Virus record (IMG/VR): IMGVR_UViG_3300035701_000366
Coordinates: 1-20,357 of that record
Strand: one strand, 5' to 3'
Origin: a virus
Length of the DNA stretch: 20,357 bases
The position numbers and the translations under genes are program-made. Below the pieces are notes generated by a model. It saw only the letters and a program-made list of their open reading frames with translations, did not search any database and was not told the DNA's origin. Below, piece after piece: positions 15,386 through 20,272 of this stretch (the stretch's first letter is position 1; every line of letters begins with the position of its first letter).

Positions 15386-16833
15386 TTATGCTCCACGTAA
15401 CTAACTGCAAACGAGCCTTGAGGCTTCTTTTCAGCTGCTGTCACTGCTAGCATGAATGCAACCGCATAATCGTCTGGACTTCCTTCAGGAGCCCTTAGGG
15501 TTGAGCCTTCAATTGAAGTTAGCTGCTCCATAGTGGTACTAGAATGAATGACCGCACGACTTTCGCGAAGTGTATCTGCACCTGTAGAATACATTAGGTC
15601 TTTGCTTTTGGTAGTAGTCTGCCAGCCAAGTCGAAGATCTTCGCCTACCAAAAGTGCACTACGATAATTATGTACATCTGCAAGAGACAGAAGTACCGCA
15701 TGTCCATGATTATTACGCTCGATCAATAAAGATGCCCGATAAAACATTTTGGAGAGGGTATAGAGATAGCCCGCAAATACATTTGGTTCTATCTTCCCCG
15801 CTAGCGTAGCAACCTCTTCTCGAGTACTCAAATCGACTACACATGCTACAGAATCGTCACTACCCGGATTACCCTCTGCAGGATCGGCACCAACAATGTA
15901 TTGGTGACGAAAGTCTGGCATTACAAACAACTTCAAAAAAGGCAGTCCGAATGAGGTATCCTTCAACGGCGGCATTTCTTTATAGCATTTCATTATCCAA
16001 GCGTACGGAACGCGACGATCCAATTGTGGAGGTGCTAAAGCTTCATCGTCAGTTGAAGGATACTGTTGATGTAGATCGTCTAGACTAGTTGTCCGCGATA
16101 GGATATCCGCTTTTTGTCTATCATACCAAACTTGATCGCGATCAGGTCGAACGTACCACGGCAAAAAGATTGCCTTCCAAGGACTAGTGCCCGATCGGGC
16201 TGCTAGATACGTCTTCTTGAAGAGGCTATTAGGAGTAGTATTATCTGCACGACTTAGCAAGCACATACCACCACCCCCATCGATGGTAGGCTTCACTGCA
16301 TTCATTAAAGCTTGCAAGTCAGGTACCAAATCAGCCTCATCTACAAATGCAAACGATGCGGTATAGGAATCACCCGCTGTGGTCGGAAAGCCGTATGCAA
16401 TCGACCCATTGCTCAATGCCCACTCATGTGAGGCATCTGCTAAGACTGCCTTAACTCGCATCCATTTTGGTAATCGCTTATATACGCCACGAAGGCGTTG
16501 ATTACCTAGTAAATAGATTGCTTCATTTTCTCGTCTCGAGAAGACCAAAGCCGTAAAGACAGGCTTGAAGAGCATCTTCCATAAAATAAAACAAAGGACT
16601 AACCATGTCTGGCCTAGTTGACGCGCCTTGAGAACAACGTTAAGCGGGTTCGTAACTAGTGATTCTAGTACACCAACTTGCTCAGGCCATAATCGAAAAG
16701 GGATCCATGCTAGTAGTGTGGCGTCGTAGATTTGGCAGTAGGTATATATAAAATATACAGCCGATTGACTACACTTTAGCCATTCAAGCCTAATCTCCTT
16801 ATCGGAGAGGGCATCTAGTGGGTCTCTTTCCAA
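15382..16833 (-). CDS. terL: Terminase large subunit
   Basis: A 483-residue packaging motor. The ATPase domain has a deviant Walker A at 69-77 (KARQLGQTW): the usual GKT lysine is Gln 75, with Lys 69 earlier in the loop, a known variation among phage terminases. Walker B is FAFVDEAD at 161-168 (D165, E166). The C-terminal nuclease domain shows VGADPAEGNPGSDDS (D317), LLIERNNHGHAV (E372) and GSPDDYAVAF (D454/D455), the three acidic metal-binding positions of the RNase H-like fold. The start is TTG at 16833, nested 19 bases inside the small terminase gene, because no ATG occurs in frame before residue 87. It cuts concatemeric DNA and pumps it into the procapsid through the portal encoded next. 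Family assignment is secure; headful versus cohesive-end packaging cannot be told. Confidence 0.93.
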   Translation of the reverse strand: MERDPLDALSDKEIRLEWLKCSQSAVYFIYTYCQIYDATLLAWIPFRLWPEQVGVLESLVTNPLNVVLKARQLGQTWLVLCFILWKMLFKPVFTALVFSRRENEAIYLLGNQRLRGVYKRLPKWMRVKAVLADASHEWALSNGSIAYGFPTTAGDSYTASFAFVDEADLVPDLQALMNAVKPTIDGGGGMCLLSRADNTTPNSLFKKTYLAARSGTSPWKAIFLPWYVRPDRDQVWYDRQKADILSRTTSLDDLHQQYPSTDDEALAPPQLDRRVPYAWIMKCYKEMPPLKDTSFGLPFLKLFVMPDFRHQYIVGADPAEGNPGSDDSVACVVDLSTREEVATLAGKIEPNVFAGYLYTLSKMFYRASLLIERNNHGHAVLLSLADVHNYRSALLVGEDLRLGWQTTTKSKDLMYSTGADTLRESRAVIHSSTTMEQLTSIEGSTLRAPEGSPDDYAVAFMLAVTAAEKKPQGSFAVSYVEHK

Positions 16834-17351
16834 TCGGCCACTTCCAATTCTGCTCGACGTAGTTCATCAGCCGTGAACTTGCTGGTAGGTCCAATACCAA
16901 TGTTTGTAGTACCCGGTAATCCAGCACGATCGAGAATCTCTTTGGCAGCCGAAACCTGAAGACGCGGATTCATCAAAGCGTTGACAAGGGCTTCGACTGC
17001 CTTGATGGAATTGCGCACTAGTAAATCGCGAGCATTCTCGACCAAGGTTGCATACTCTGCAAGCGTGTCCCGATCAAAAGCTTCTGCTCGCTCGTACCAA
17101 CGGAACTCCTTACCCATCTGCTGCCAATCTCGAACTGCTCTTGACTCACCTTTGACTAGTGGAGCAATCTTTGGCTGCTCTTCTTTTAGGTACACAGCAA
17201 AAGCTCGAGTAAGCGTTCGGCTAGTACCTAAAGGGACAAAGTACTTCATAAAGCGGACATACCACTTATTAGGTTCATCCCGCATTTGAAGCCAAGGCAC
17301 TTCCGGTAAGGGGTCGAGTATAGTGATAGACGTAGAAGTATCAGGTTCCAT
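16815..17351 (-). CDS. terS: Terminase small subunit
   Basis: The frame is open from 17450, but the first 33 residues of that version are hydrophobic, AT-rich and run into the divergent promoter region, so ATG at 17351 (MEPDTSTSIT) is preferred, giving 178 aa. No strong ribosome site precedes it. The protein has NKWYVRFMKYFVPLGTSRTLTRAF followed by an AVRDWQQMGKEFRWYERAEAFDR segment, a layout seen in proteins annotated as small terminase subunits. A helical region (ENARDLLVRNSIKAVEALVNALMN) and LQVSAAKEILDRAGLPG follow, the latter being a typical C-terminal motif of these proteins. It recognises the packaging site and stimulates the large subunit, whose gene it overlaps by 19 bases. Confidence 0.8.
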   Translation of the reverse strand: MEPDTSTSITILDPLPEVPWLQMRDEPNKWYVRFMKYFVPLGTSRTLTRAFAVYLKEEQPKIAPLVKGESRAVRDWQQMGKEFRWYERAEAFDRDTLAEYATLVENARDLLVRNSIKAVEALVNALMNPRLQVSAAKEILDRAGLPGTTNIGIGPTSKFTADELRRAELEVADWKETH

Positions 17352-17412
17352 AATTAAGTATAGCCCACAAAAGTCCAAAAAAACCCTATGTAGTAAAGGA
17401 CCTATAAAGAAG

Positions 17413-17440
17413 CTTCCAAAAAGTAGTAGTAGGTTATAAT
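17413..17440 (+). promoter_or_regulatory. Rightward promoter of the accessory operon
   Basis: A perfect TATAAT (17435-17440) stands 16 bases after a weak -35-like CTTCCA (17413-17418). Transcription would start near 17447, about 20 bases before ATG at 17468, and the ribosome site AAAAAGGAG falls in this short leader. The weak -35 suggests need for an activator or regulation. The surrounding 17352-17467 separates the divergent operons. A TATACT at 17356-17361 on the other strand is the best leftward -10, but it has no matching -35. Confidence 0.5.
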
Positions 17441-17467
17441 TCTTTATCATTCAAAAAGGAGACCAGT

Positions 17468-17908
17468 ATGGATGCCGACAAAGAAGCGGAAATTGTTCAA
17501 ATGCACTTAGCCGGATTGAAGGCTCCGGCAATTGCTAGTGAGTTGGAAATCTCGCCTTCAGCTGTACGAGCAGTACTTCGTAAGACGACCAAACCCCAGC
17601 CCGTTCATATACTCGACGAGAATGCCATCATCCAGGCATATGCGTCGCAAGTACCTGCAGGGATGATACTAAAAGAGCATAGCATCAGTTATGCTACTTT
17701 ATATCGTGTACTTGCTGCTCACAACATAGAAACCCGAGCAGCTCAAGGTGCTTCGGGTCGAGTCAAACAATTAGAAGCTGCCGTTCAAATGTACCAAGCA
17801 GGATCACCCCTTTGGGCTATCCTACAAGAAACAGGAATAGCCCAACCAACTTTACATGCCGAACTCCATAAGCGAGGCATTGACTTACGAAGGCCGAGGA
17901 TGCTATGA
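17468..17908 (+). CDS. Triple helix-turn-helix DNA-binding protein
   Basis: First gene of the rightward operon, 146 aa, with AAAAAGGAG before ATG. Three related helix-turn-helix units can be aligned by eye: residues 6-40 (IVQMHLAGLKAPAIASELEI...VRAVLRK), 51-90 (IIQAYASQVPAGMILKEHSI...LYRVLAAH) and 102-143 (AVQMYQAGSPLWAILQETGI...LHAELHKR). Each has the pattern hydrophobic helix, turn, I-A/I-L, recognition helix beginning S/A-x-x-T/A-V/L. They resemble the resolvase/transposase-type helix-turn-helix with no catalytic domain attached. The location beside the divergent promoters suggests a regulator of one or both operons. A role in recognising the packaging or replication site is the alternative, since small terminases use similar folds. 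Confidence 0.75.
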   Translation: MDADKEAEIVQMHLAGLKAPAIASELEISPSAVRAVLRKTTKPQPVHILDENAIIQAYASQVPAGMILKEHSISYATLYRVLAAHNIETRAAQGASGRVKQLEAAVQMYQAGSPLWAILQETGIAQPTLHAELHKRGIDLRRPRML

Positions 17909-18135
17909 CAACATATACTGTATGTGCCCTTTGTGGCAGGGTAATTTTGCCGGATCAGCCCATTCATGTATGTCCCAGTGAATGGCGTCATTCATCATCA
18001 ATCCCTCATTGCGGTGGATATGCTCGAAGTGTGGAAAAATCATTGAATACAAATATTGGCTCGCTAAATACAGGAAGGAGGAGAAATGAGAGTTGTCGTT
18101 GCAAGCGAGGAGTTCATCAAAAATCTAGCCAATAG
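17905..18135 (+). CDS. Small cysteine-rich protein, probably frame-disrupted zinc ribbon
   Basis: ATG overlaps the previous stop (ATGA). As read, the product is 76 aa and starts MTTYTVCALCGRVILPDQP with a CxxC at 7-10 and another Cys at 23. After about residue 27 the translation looks non-coding (Ser, Asn and Arg-rich, RRRNESCRCKRGVHQKSSQ), and the last 50 bases overlap the next gene. In the -1 frame the same DNA gives a much more protein-like continuation ending exactly at the next gene's ATGA junction (see 17982-18089). The likely ancestral gene is a zinc-ribbon protein of about 60 residues with two CxxC knuckles, now split by an indel near 17982-18012. A sequencing error or two genuine overlapping genes are alternatives. 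Confidence 0.45.
   Translation: MTTYTVCALCGRVILPDQPIHVCPSEWRHSSSIPHCGGYARSVEKSLNTNIGSLNTGRRRNESCRCKRGVHQKSSQ
17982..18089 (+). CDS. Second half of zinc-ribbon protein or 35-aa overlapping gene
   Basis: In the -1 frame relative to the 17905 ORF, ATG at 17982 follows directly on a TGA and opens 35 codons: MASFIINPSLRWICSKCGKI, then IEYKYWLAKYRKEEK. It contains a clean CxxC knuckle followed by an aromatic, Lys/Glu-rich helix and stops at TGA 18087-18089, overlapping the next gene's ATG (18086) as other junctions in this operon do. There is no convincing ribosome site. It is best read as the C-terminal half of the gene that begins at 17905. Confidence 0.45.
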   Translation: MASFIINPSLRWICSKCGKIIEYKYWLAKYRKEEK

Positions 18136-18337
18136 ACTTATTGCAGTAGCACGCGGAACCATTATTGAAGAAAGTTCTGTACATTGTTCTTTGTGCTTCA
18201 AGTGTTGGACAGCATTTACTTACGAAAAAGAAGATGTGCTTGAAACTAGGCACCTTGAGTTGGGAAAAGCTCAAGAACTTGTCATATGTCCTACTTGTGA
18301 CGCAAAAATGTATTCTAATAAAGAGGAGAAGAAATGA
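18086..18337 (+). CDS. Zinc-ribbon protein (83 aa), unknown function
   Basis: Preceded by a very strong AGGAAGGAGGAG site. The N-terminal 28 residues are a helix (SEEFIKNLANRLIAVARG). Then CSLCFKC (34-40) and CPTC (69-72), roughly 30 residues apart, form a plausible zinc-binding ribbon with WTAF after the first pair. The end is charged (KMYSNKEEKK). Small zinc-ribbon proteins are common among phage early/accessory genes and often bind nucleic acid or host proteins, but no specific family is recognised. The stop overlaps the next ATG by 4 bases, so it is translated as part of the same operon. Like its neighbour, it carries two CxxC pairs, raising the possibility of a duplicated pair of genes. 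Confidence 0.7.
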   Translation: MRVVVASEEFIKNLANRLIAVARGTIIEESSVHCSLCFKCWTAFTYEKEDVLETRHLELGKAQELVICPTCDAKMYSNKEEKK

Positions 18338-18597
18338 CTACGATAATGGTTGGGTCAGGAGAAGCCGTTTCATTTGAGACGTGGGTGACGGTAAAGATAG
18401 ATGGGATGACTATTGTATTTGTGTCCAGCACTGAATTAAAAGTTGTTTGGACATACAAAGGTAAACCAGTGATCGAACAGTTGTCCCATTACGTTTCTAT
18501 ACCGGGATCATCTGTTTGTCTAGATATAGAACGTGGGACTGGGGCTACTTTCACCGCAACAATGAGAATGAGGAGTGATGATGATCCTAGCTCTTAA
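18334..18597 (+). CDS. Small beta-rich protein (87 aa), unknown
   Basis: The ATG overlaps the preceding stop (ATGA) and an AAAGAGGAGAAA site is present. The 87 residues alternate in a beta pattern (FETWVTVKIDGMTIVFVSS, ELKVVWTYKGKPV, SVCLDIERGTGATFTATMRM), which suggests one compact beta barrel or sandwich with no membrane segment and no catalytic motif. The final 17 bases overlap the next gene. I do not recognise the family; an inhibitor-like or structural accessory protein is possible but not supported. Confidence 0.6.
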   Translation: MTTIMVGSGEAVSFETWVTVKIDGMTIVFVSSTELKVVWTYKGKPVIEQLSHYVSIPGSSVCLDIERGTGATFTATMRMRSDDDPSS

Positions 18598-18997
18598 CAT
18601 CGACCACCTAACTGGCAACTTTGGTGACTACGCCTACCCCAAAGGTATTGACGATCGCCACGCTGCGACCATCCGGTTCTTAATGGATGTTGTCGACCTA
18701 GCAATAGTATTCATCCACAATAGTCCTCCCTATCGGGAGGCCGAGAAAGCCTGTATCATCAATTGGGCTAGTGCCACTACCAACTGGTGTACAATGCACG
18801 ACCTAGTAGACCTCTTAAAGTTTACTAGACACCTTCCGGATGCCGACGTGTTTGCAAGTGCTTCCTTGATCGACTGGTCGAGCCCAAAAGTAGCTCGGGT
18901 GGACCAACTGATCCGGGGCTGGCAAGCCGCAAGCACAGGGCAGGAAGGAACATATCGATTCCTCGAAACCTCTCAATTTGAAAGGAGCGTAAAATGA
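18581..18997 (+). CDS. Hypothetical protein (138 aa)
   Basis: The frame could open at GTG 18575 or ATG 18578, but AGGAG occupies 18571-18575, so ATG at 18581 (MILALNIDHLTGNFG) is best spaced at 5 bases. The product begins with a hydrophobic strand then Asp, as in several alpha/beta enzymes, followed by DRHAATIRFLMDVVDLAIVFIHNSPP. That segment is helix plus strand plus a polar loop. The middle has HDLVDLLKFTRHLPDADVFASASLIDW. It could be a small alpha/beta fold, but no complete motif is present and the family is not recognised. It overlaps the genes on either side by 17 and 4 bases. Confidence 0.6.
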   Translation: MILALNIDHLTGNFGDYAYPKGIDDRHAATIRFLMDVVDLAIVFIHNSPPYREAEKACIINWASATTNWCTMHDLVDLLKFTRHLPDADVFASASLIDWSSPKVARVDQLIRGWQAASTGQEGTYRFLETSQFERSVK

Positions 18998-19293
18998 ATC
19001 CTGACTTTGAATTATCACTACTTGCCTTCTGGCTCCTACGTCGCAAGGCCCGAAAGGAATGTAAATCGCGCGGTTCGCTCTCTGTGAGCGAATTATCAGA
19101 ACTCCGTAATGGCCTGGAGAGCTGGCGCCTCAGTCTAAGCAGGACAGGGCTAGACGGAATTGCCCGCATTGGGCTCAAGCGCCGGGTAAATGCGTTGGAT
19201 ATTGCCGTACGTCGAGAGTTAGCTAGATTGCCATCATCTACTTTTAGTGTAGCCCAGAACTACGGCATCCCGACTCTGCCCGACGAGAAGTGA
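18994..19293 (+). CDS. Small helical basic protein (99 aa), last gene of the operon
   Basis: ATG overlaps the previous stop by 4 bases and AAAGGAG lies just upstream. The 99 residues are mostly helical and basic: LLAFWLLRRKARKECKSRG, VSELSELRNGLESWRLSLSR, RRVNALDIAVRRELARL. A Pro-containing tail (GIPTLPDEK) ends it. Amphipathic basic helices suggest a nucleic-acid-binding or oligomeric protein, yet no family is recognised. A Rho-independent terminator follows 35 bases after the stop, so this is the end of the rightward transcription unit. Confidence 0.65.
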   Translation: MNPDFELSLLAFWLLRRKARKECKSRGSLSVSELSELRNGLESWRLSLSRTGLDGIARIGLKRRVNALDIAVRRELARLPSSTFSVAQNYGIPTLPDEK

Positions 19294-19327
19294 GGACGGG
19301 GGTAGTTTTTACTAACCCGCAAAAATT

Positions 19328-19364
19328 TAGGTCACGAGGTTTCGATCGCGTGGCCTATCTTTTT
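19328..19364 (+). terminator. Rho-independent terminator of the rightward operon
   Basis: TAGGTCACG (19328-19336) pairs with CGTGGCCTA (19349-19357), nine base pairs with one G-T wobble, and is followed by TCTTTTT. The left side has AAAAATT, so the reverse strand also reads as stem plus T run, and the structure may stop transcription in both directions. It stands 35 bases after the 99-aa gene. Confidence 0.75.
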
Positions 19365-19388
19365 GGGTGTAGGGTGTAGGGCGTAGGG
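19365..19388 (+). repeat. Tandem GGG heptamers, potential G-quadruplex
   Basis: GGGTGTA occurs twice, then GGGCGTA, then GGGTGT: four GGG runs (19365, 19372, 19379, 19386) separated by exactly four bases each. This satisfies the usual G3N1-7 quadruplex rule on the plus strand. It begins directly after the terminator T run. Confidence 0.65.
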
Positions 19389-19506
19389 TGTTGACCATGA
19401 GATTGGTGGCCATGGGCAAAAAGTTGAGCGCTATAATTTATTAGCTGATATGGTATTTCTAGCGCGAAAAACTCGGTTGATCCTAGCATGTAATTTTCAG
19501 GTTTCG

Positions 19507-19535
19507 TTCATAATTATATGTTATTATTATATTAT
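19507..19535 (+). promoter_or_regulatory. Candidate promoter of the GC-rich right segment
   Basis: TTCATA (19507-19512) and TATTAT (19530-19535) are 17 bases apart. Each matches the consensus at four or five of six positions, and the predicted start, about 19542, falls on the edge of the palindrome at 19543-19560. The tract is so AT-rich that chance matches are likely. Confidence 0.35.
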
Positions 19536-19542
19536 ATAAGTT

Positions 19543-19560
19543 ACATCAATCAATTGATGT
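19543..19560. promoter_or_regulatory. Operator-like palindrome
   Basis: ACATCAAT (19543-19550) and ATTGATGT (19553-19560) are perfect inverted copies around a 2-base centre. It lies just downstream of the candidate promoter, where a bound protein would block transcription. The half-site ACATCAAT recurs at 20131-20138 before the second copy of the leader. Confidence 0.5.
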
Positions 19561-19589
19561 GTAAAATATCTTATATGACGTTGCACGAC

Positions 19590-19613
19590 GACCCTAAGGA
19601 GGTCACAATGAAC
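19590..19613 (+). repeat. 24-nt leader repeat, copy 1 (ribosome site and start)
   Basis: Identical over 24 bases to 20146-20169. It consists of GACCCTAAGGAGGTC, the spacer and the start ATGAAC. AAGGAGGT is a full-length anti-SD match, and GACC/GGTC can pair so that the Shine-Dalgarno lies partly in a small stem-loop. Confidence 0.8.
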
Positions 19614-19940
19614 GCGAAAGAAACCGATTTGAAAGGTGTTTGCAAGATCACGGGTTTGAGCGAGATGCGGGTACGAAACGCGACGAGGTGGGGGGATCTG
19701 AAGTCCCACCTGGAACCGATCAAGGAGGGTGTCAAAACGGAGCACCGGGTATACGCCTTAGCGGATATCCAGACTTGGAGGGCCGCCTGCGGAACCCACA
19801 CCAAACGGGAGGACGGGCGCAACAAGTACACGATCCACATGACCCCAGACGAGTACGCCAAGGTGCAGGAACTCCTCAAGACCGCCAAGATGGAGTTGCC
19901 ACTGGCGCGCGCGAACAAGGTAAAGGCGACCGCCGAATAA
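19608..19940 (+). CDS. MerR/excisionase-like DNA-binding protein (110 aa)
   Basis: The frame is open from 19518, but ATG at 19608 follows AAGGAGGT by 4 bases and is chosen, giving 110 aa. Residues 5-60 fit a small winged helix of the excisionase/MerR-like type: LKGVCKITGLSEMRVRNATRWG, then a wing with GVKTEHRVYALADIQTWRA ending in the typical aliphatic-W helix. Residues 72-104 (KYTIHMTPDEYAKVQELLKTAKM) form a second strand-helix unit that could be a dimerisation element. It should bind DNA and may act on the palindromes on either side. The gene is clearly richer in GC (about 61% in 19681-19800) and in G/C-ending codons than the structural genes. Confidence 0.7.
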   Translation: MNAKETDLKGVCKITGLSEMRVRNATRWGDLKSHLEPIKEGVKTEHRVYALADIQTWRAACGTHTKREDGRNKYTIHMTPDEYAKVQELLKTAKMELPLARANKVKATAE

Positions 19941-20063
19941 CGAACAGCGATAACGAACATAGAGGGTACCCCAAGGGGGAGGGGTACCCCCCAAGTGGGA
20001 CGACCGATCGATGATCGATCGTACCACGTGGGACCACTCACGAAGGAGGTACCAATAAGACAG
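19941..20063. other. Dyad-rich gap with a 17-nt palindrome
   Basis: CGATCGAT (20005-20012), a central G, and ATCGATCG (20014-20021) form a perfect 17-nt palindrome. To the left, GGGTACCCC (19964-19972) and GGGGTACCCC (19981-19990) are two near-identical palindromes; GTGGGAC occurs at 19995 and 20028. The dense symmetry could give a terminator-like fold, a regulator array or an origin. No T run follows. Confidence 0.55.
20043..20050 (+). promoter_or_regulatory. Full-length Shine-Dalgarno before an ATA codon
   Basis: AAGGAGGT with a 4-base spacer ACCA leads to ATA at 20055, exactly where the other two leaders (spacer CACA) have ATG. The next in-frame ATG is 13 bases away at 20064, rather far for efficient initiation. 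Confidence 0.55.
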
Positions 20064-20147
20064 ATGACCTACATGAGACGAGTTCGACAGGGGCCCCCGA
20101 CGCCCACGCTGGACAGTTACCTAATAGGTAACATCAATGACTTATGA
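20064..20147 (+). CDS. Tiny ORF (27 aa, or 30 aa from ATA 20055)
   Basis: ATG at 20064 opens 27 codons (MTYMRRVRQGPPTPTLDSYL, then IGNINDL) and stops at 20145-20147, overlapping the first two bases of the second leader repeat. A strong Shine-Dalgarno supports translation nearby, although its spacing fits better to ATA at 20055 (reading IRQM first). The product is basic at the start with a PPTPT turn. It may be a leader peptide coupled to the next gene or a decayed start. Function unknown. Confidence 0.45.
   Translation: MTYMRRVRQGPPTPTLDSYLIGNINDL
20116..20132. promoter_or_regulatory. Palindrome GTTACC-N5-GGTAAC
   Basis: GTTACC (20116-20121) and GGTAAC (20127-20132) are perfect inverted arms around TAATA. 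It overlaps the half-site ACATCAAT and precedes leader copy 2, so it may be an operator or a small RNA hairpin inside the tiny ORF. Confidence 0.5.
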
Positions 20148-20169
20148 CCCTAAGGAGGTCACAATGAAC
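20146..20169 (+). repeat. 24-nt leader repeat, copy 2
   Basis: Exact copy of 19590-19613, including the Shine-Dalgarno, spacer and ATGAAC start. Here the flanking T and A add a fifth pair to the small TGACC/GGTCA stem. Confidence 0.8.
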
Positions 20170-20262
20170 AGTAGCATAAAGAGTACGTTAGCGACCATAG
20201 TCGCCTATGTGATTATCTATGTCGGCCTGACGATGTTTCTAAACTGGCCACCATTCGCATAA
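20164..20262 (+). CDS. Single-span membrane mini-protein (32 aa)
   Basis: ATG at 20164 sits 4 bases after AAGGAGGT and opens 32 codons to TAA at 20260-20262. The protein, MNSSIKSTLATIVAYVIIYV then GLTMFLNWPPFA, has a short polar N-terminus with one Lys, a hydrophobic helix (residues about 9-26) and a WPPFA tail, so it is a predicted single-span inner-membrane peptide. The next gene's AAGGAG overlaps its stop region. Candidates include a superinfection-exclusion peptide, a small toxin or a holin-like/regulatory peptide; no family is recognised and no lysis genes are near. Confidence 0.7.
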   Translation: MNSSIKSTLATIVAYVIIYVGLTMFLNWPPFA

Positions 20263-20272
20263 GGAGTTTGAG

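Larger units (their letters stand above)
19294..19607 (+). other. Intergenic control region between two rightward units
   Basis: No gene is seen in these 314 bases. From left to right it holds an imperfect small hairpin around a T5 loop (19303-19319), the terminator, four GGG heptamers, a TATAAT (19432-19437) without a good -35, widely spaced GCGCTA/TAGCGC arms (19428-19433 and 19460-19465), an AT-rich tract (about 19507-19575) with a promoter-like pair, an operator-like palindrome, and the 24-nt leader repeat. It could be the replication origin or the control point of the GC-rich segment to its right. Confidence 0.6.

Noticed and set aside
17352-17450. N-terminal extension of the small terminase by 33 residues
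   Set aside because: The extra residues are encoded by the promoter/leader region of the divergent operon, are hydrophobic and lack a ribosome site.
17468-17908. Triple HTH gene as the true small terminase subunit
   Set aside because: Small terminases can contain HTH folds, but the leftward gene directly overlapping the large subunit has the more typical sequence and gene order.
19365-19388. CRISPR-like or telomere-like repeat array
   Set aside because: Only four 7-base units without spacers; too short for CRISPR and internal in the sequence.
19640-20014. 124-codon plus-strand frame overlapping the DNA-binding gene
   Set aside because: It has no ribosome site, is extremely Gly/Arg/Pro-rich and runs into the palindromic gap; the frame starting at 19608 is far better supported.
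19571-20041. 156-codon minus-strand frame at the right end
   Set aside because: Antisense to the winged-helix gene, crossing the Shine-Dalgarno and palindromes, with no ribosome site seen.
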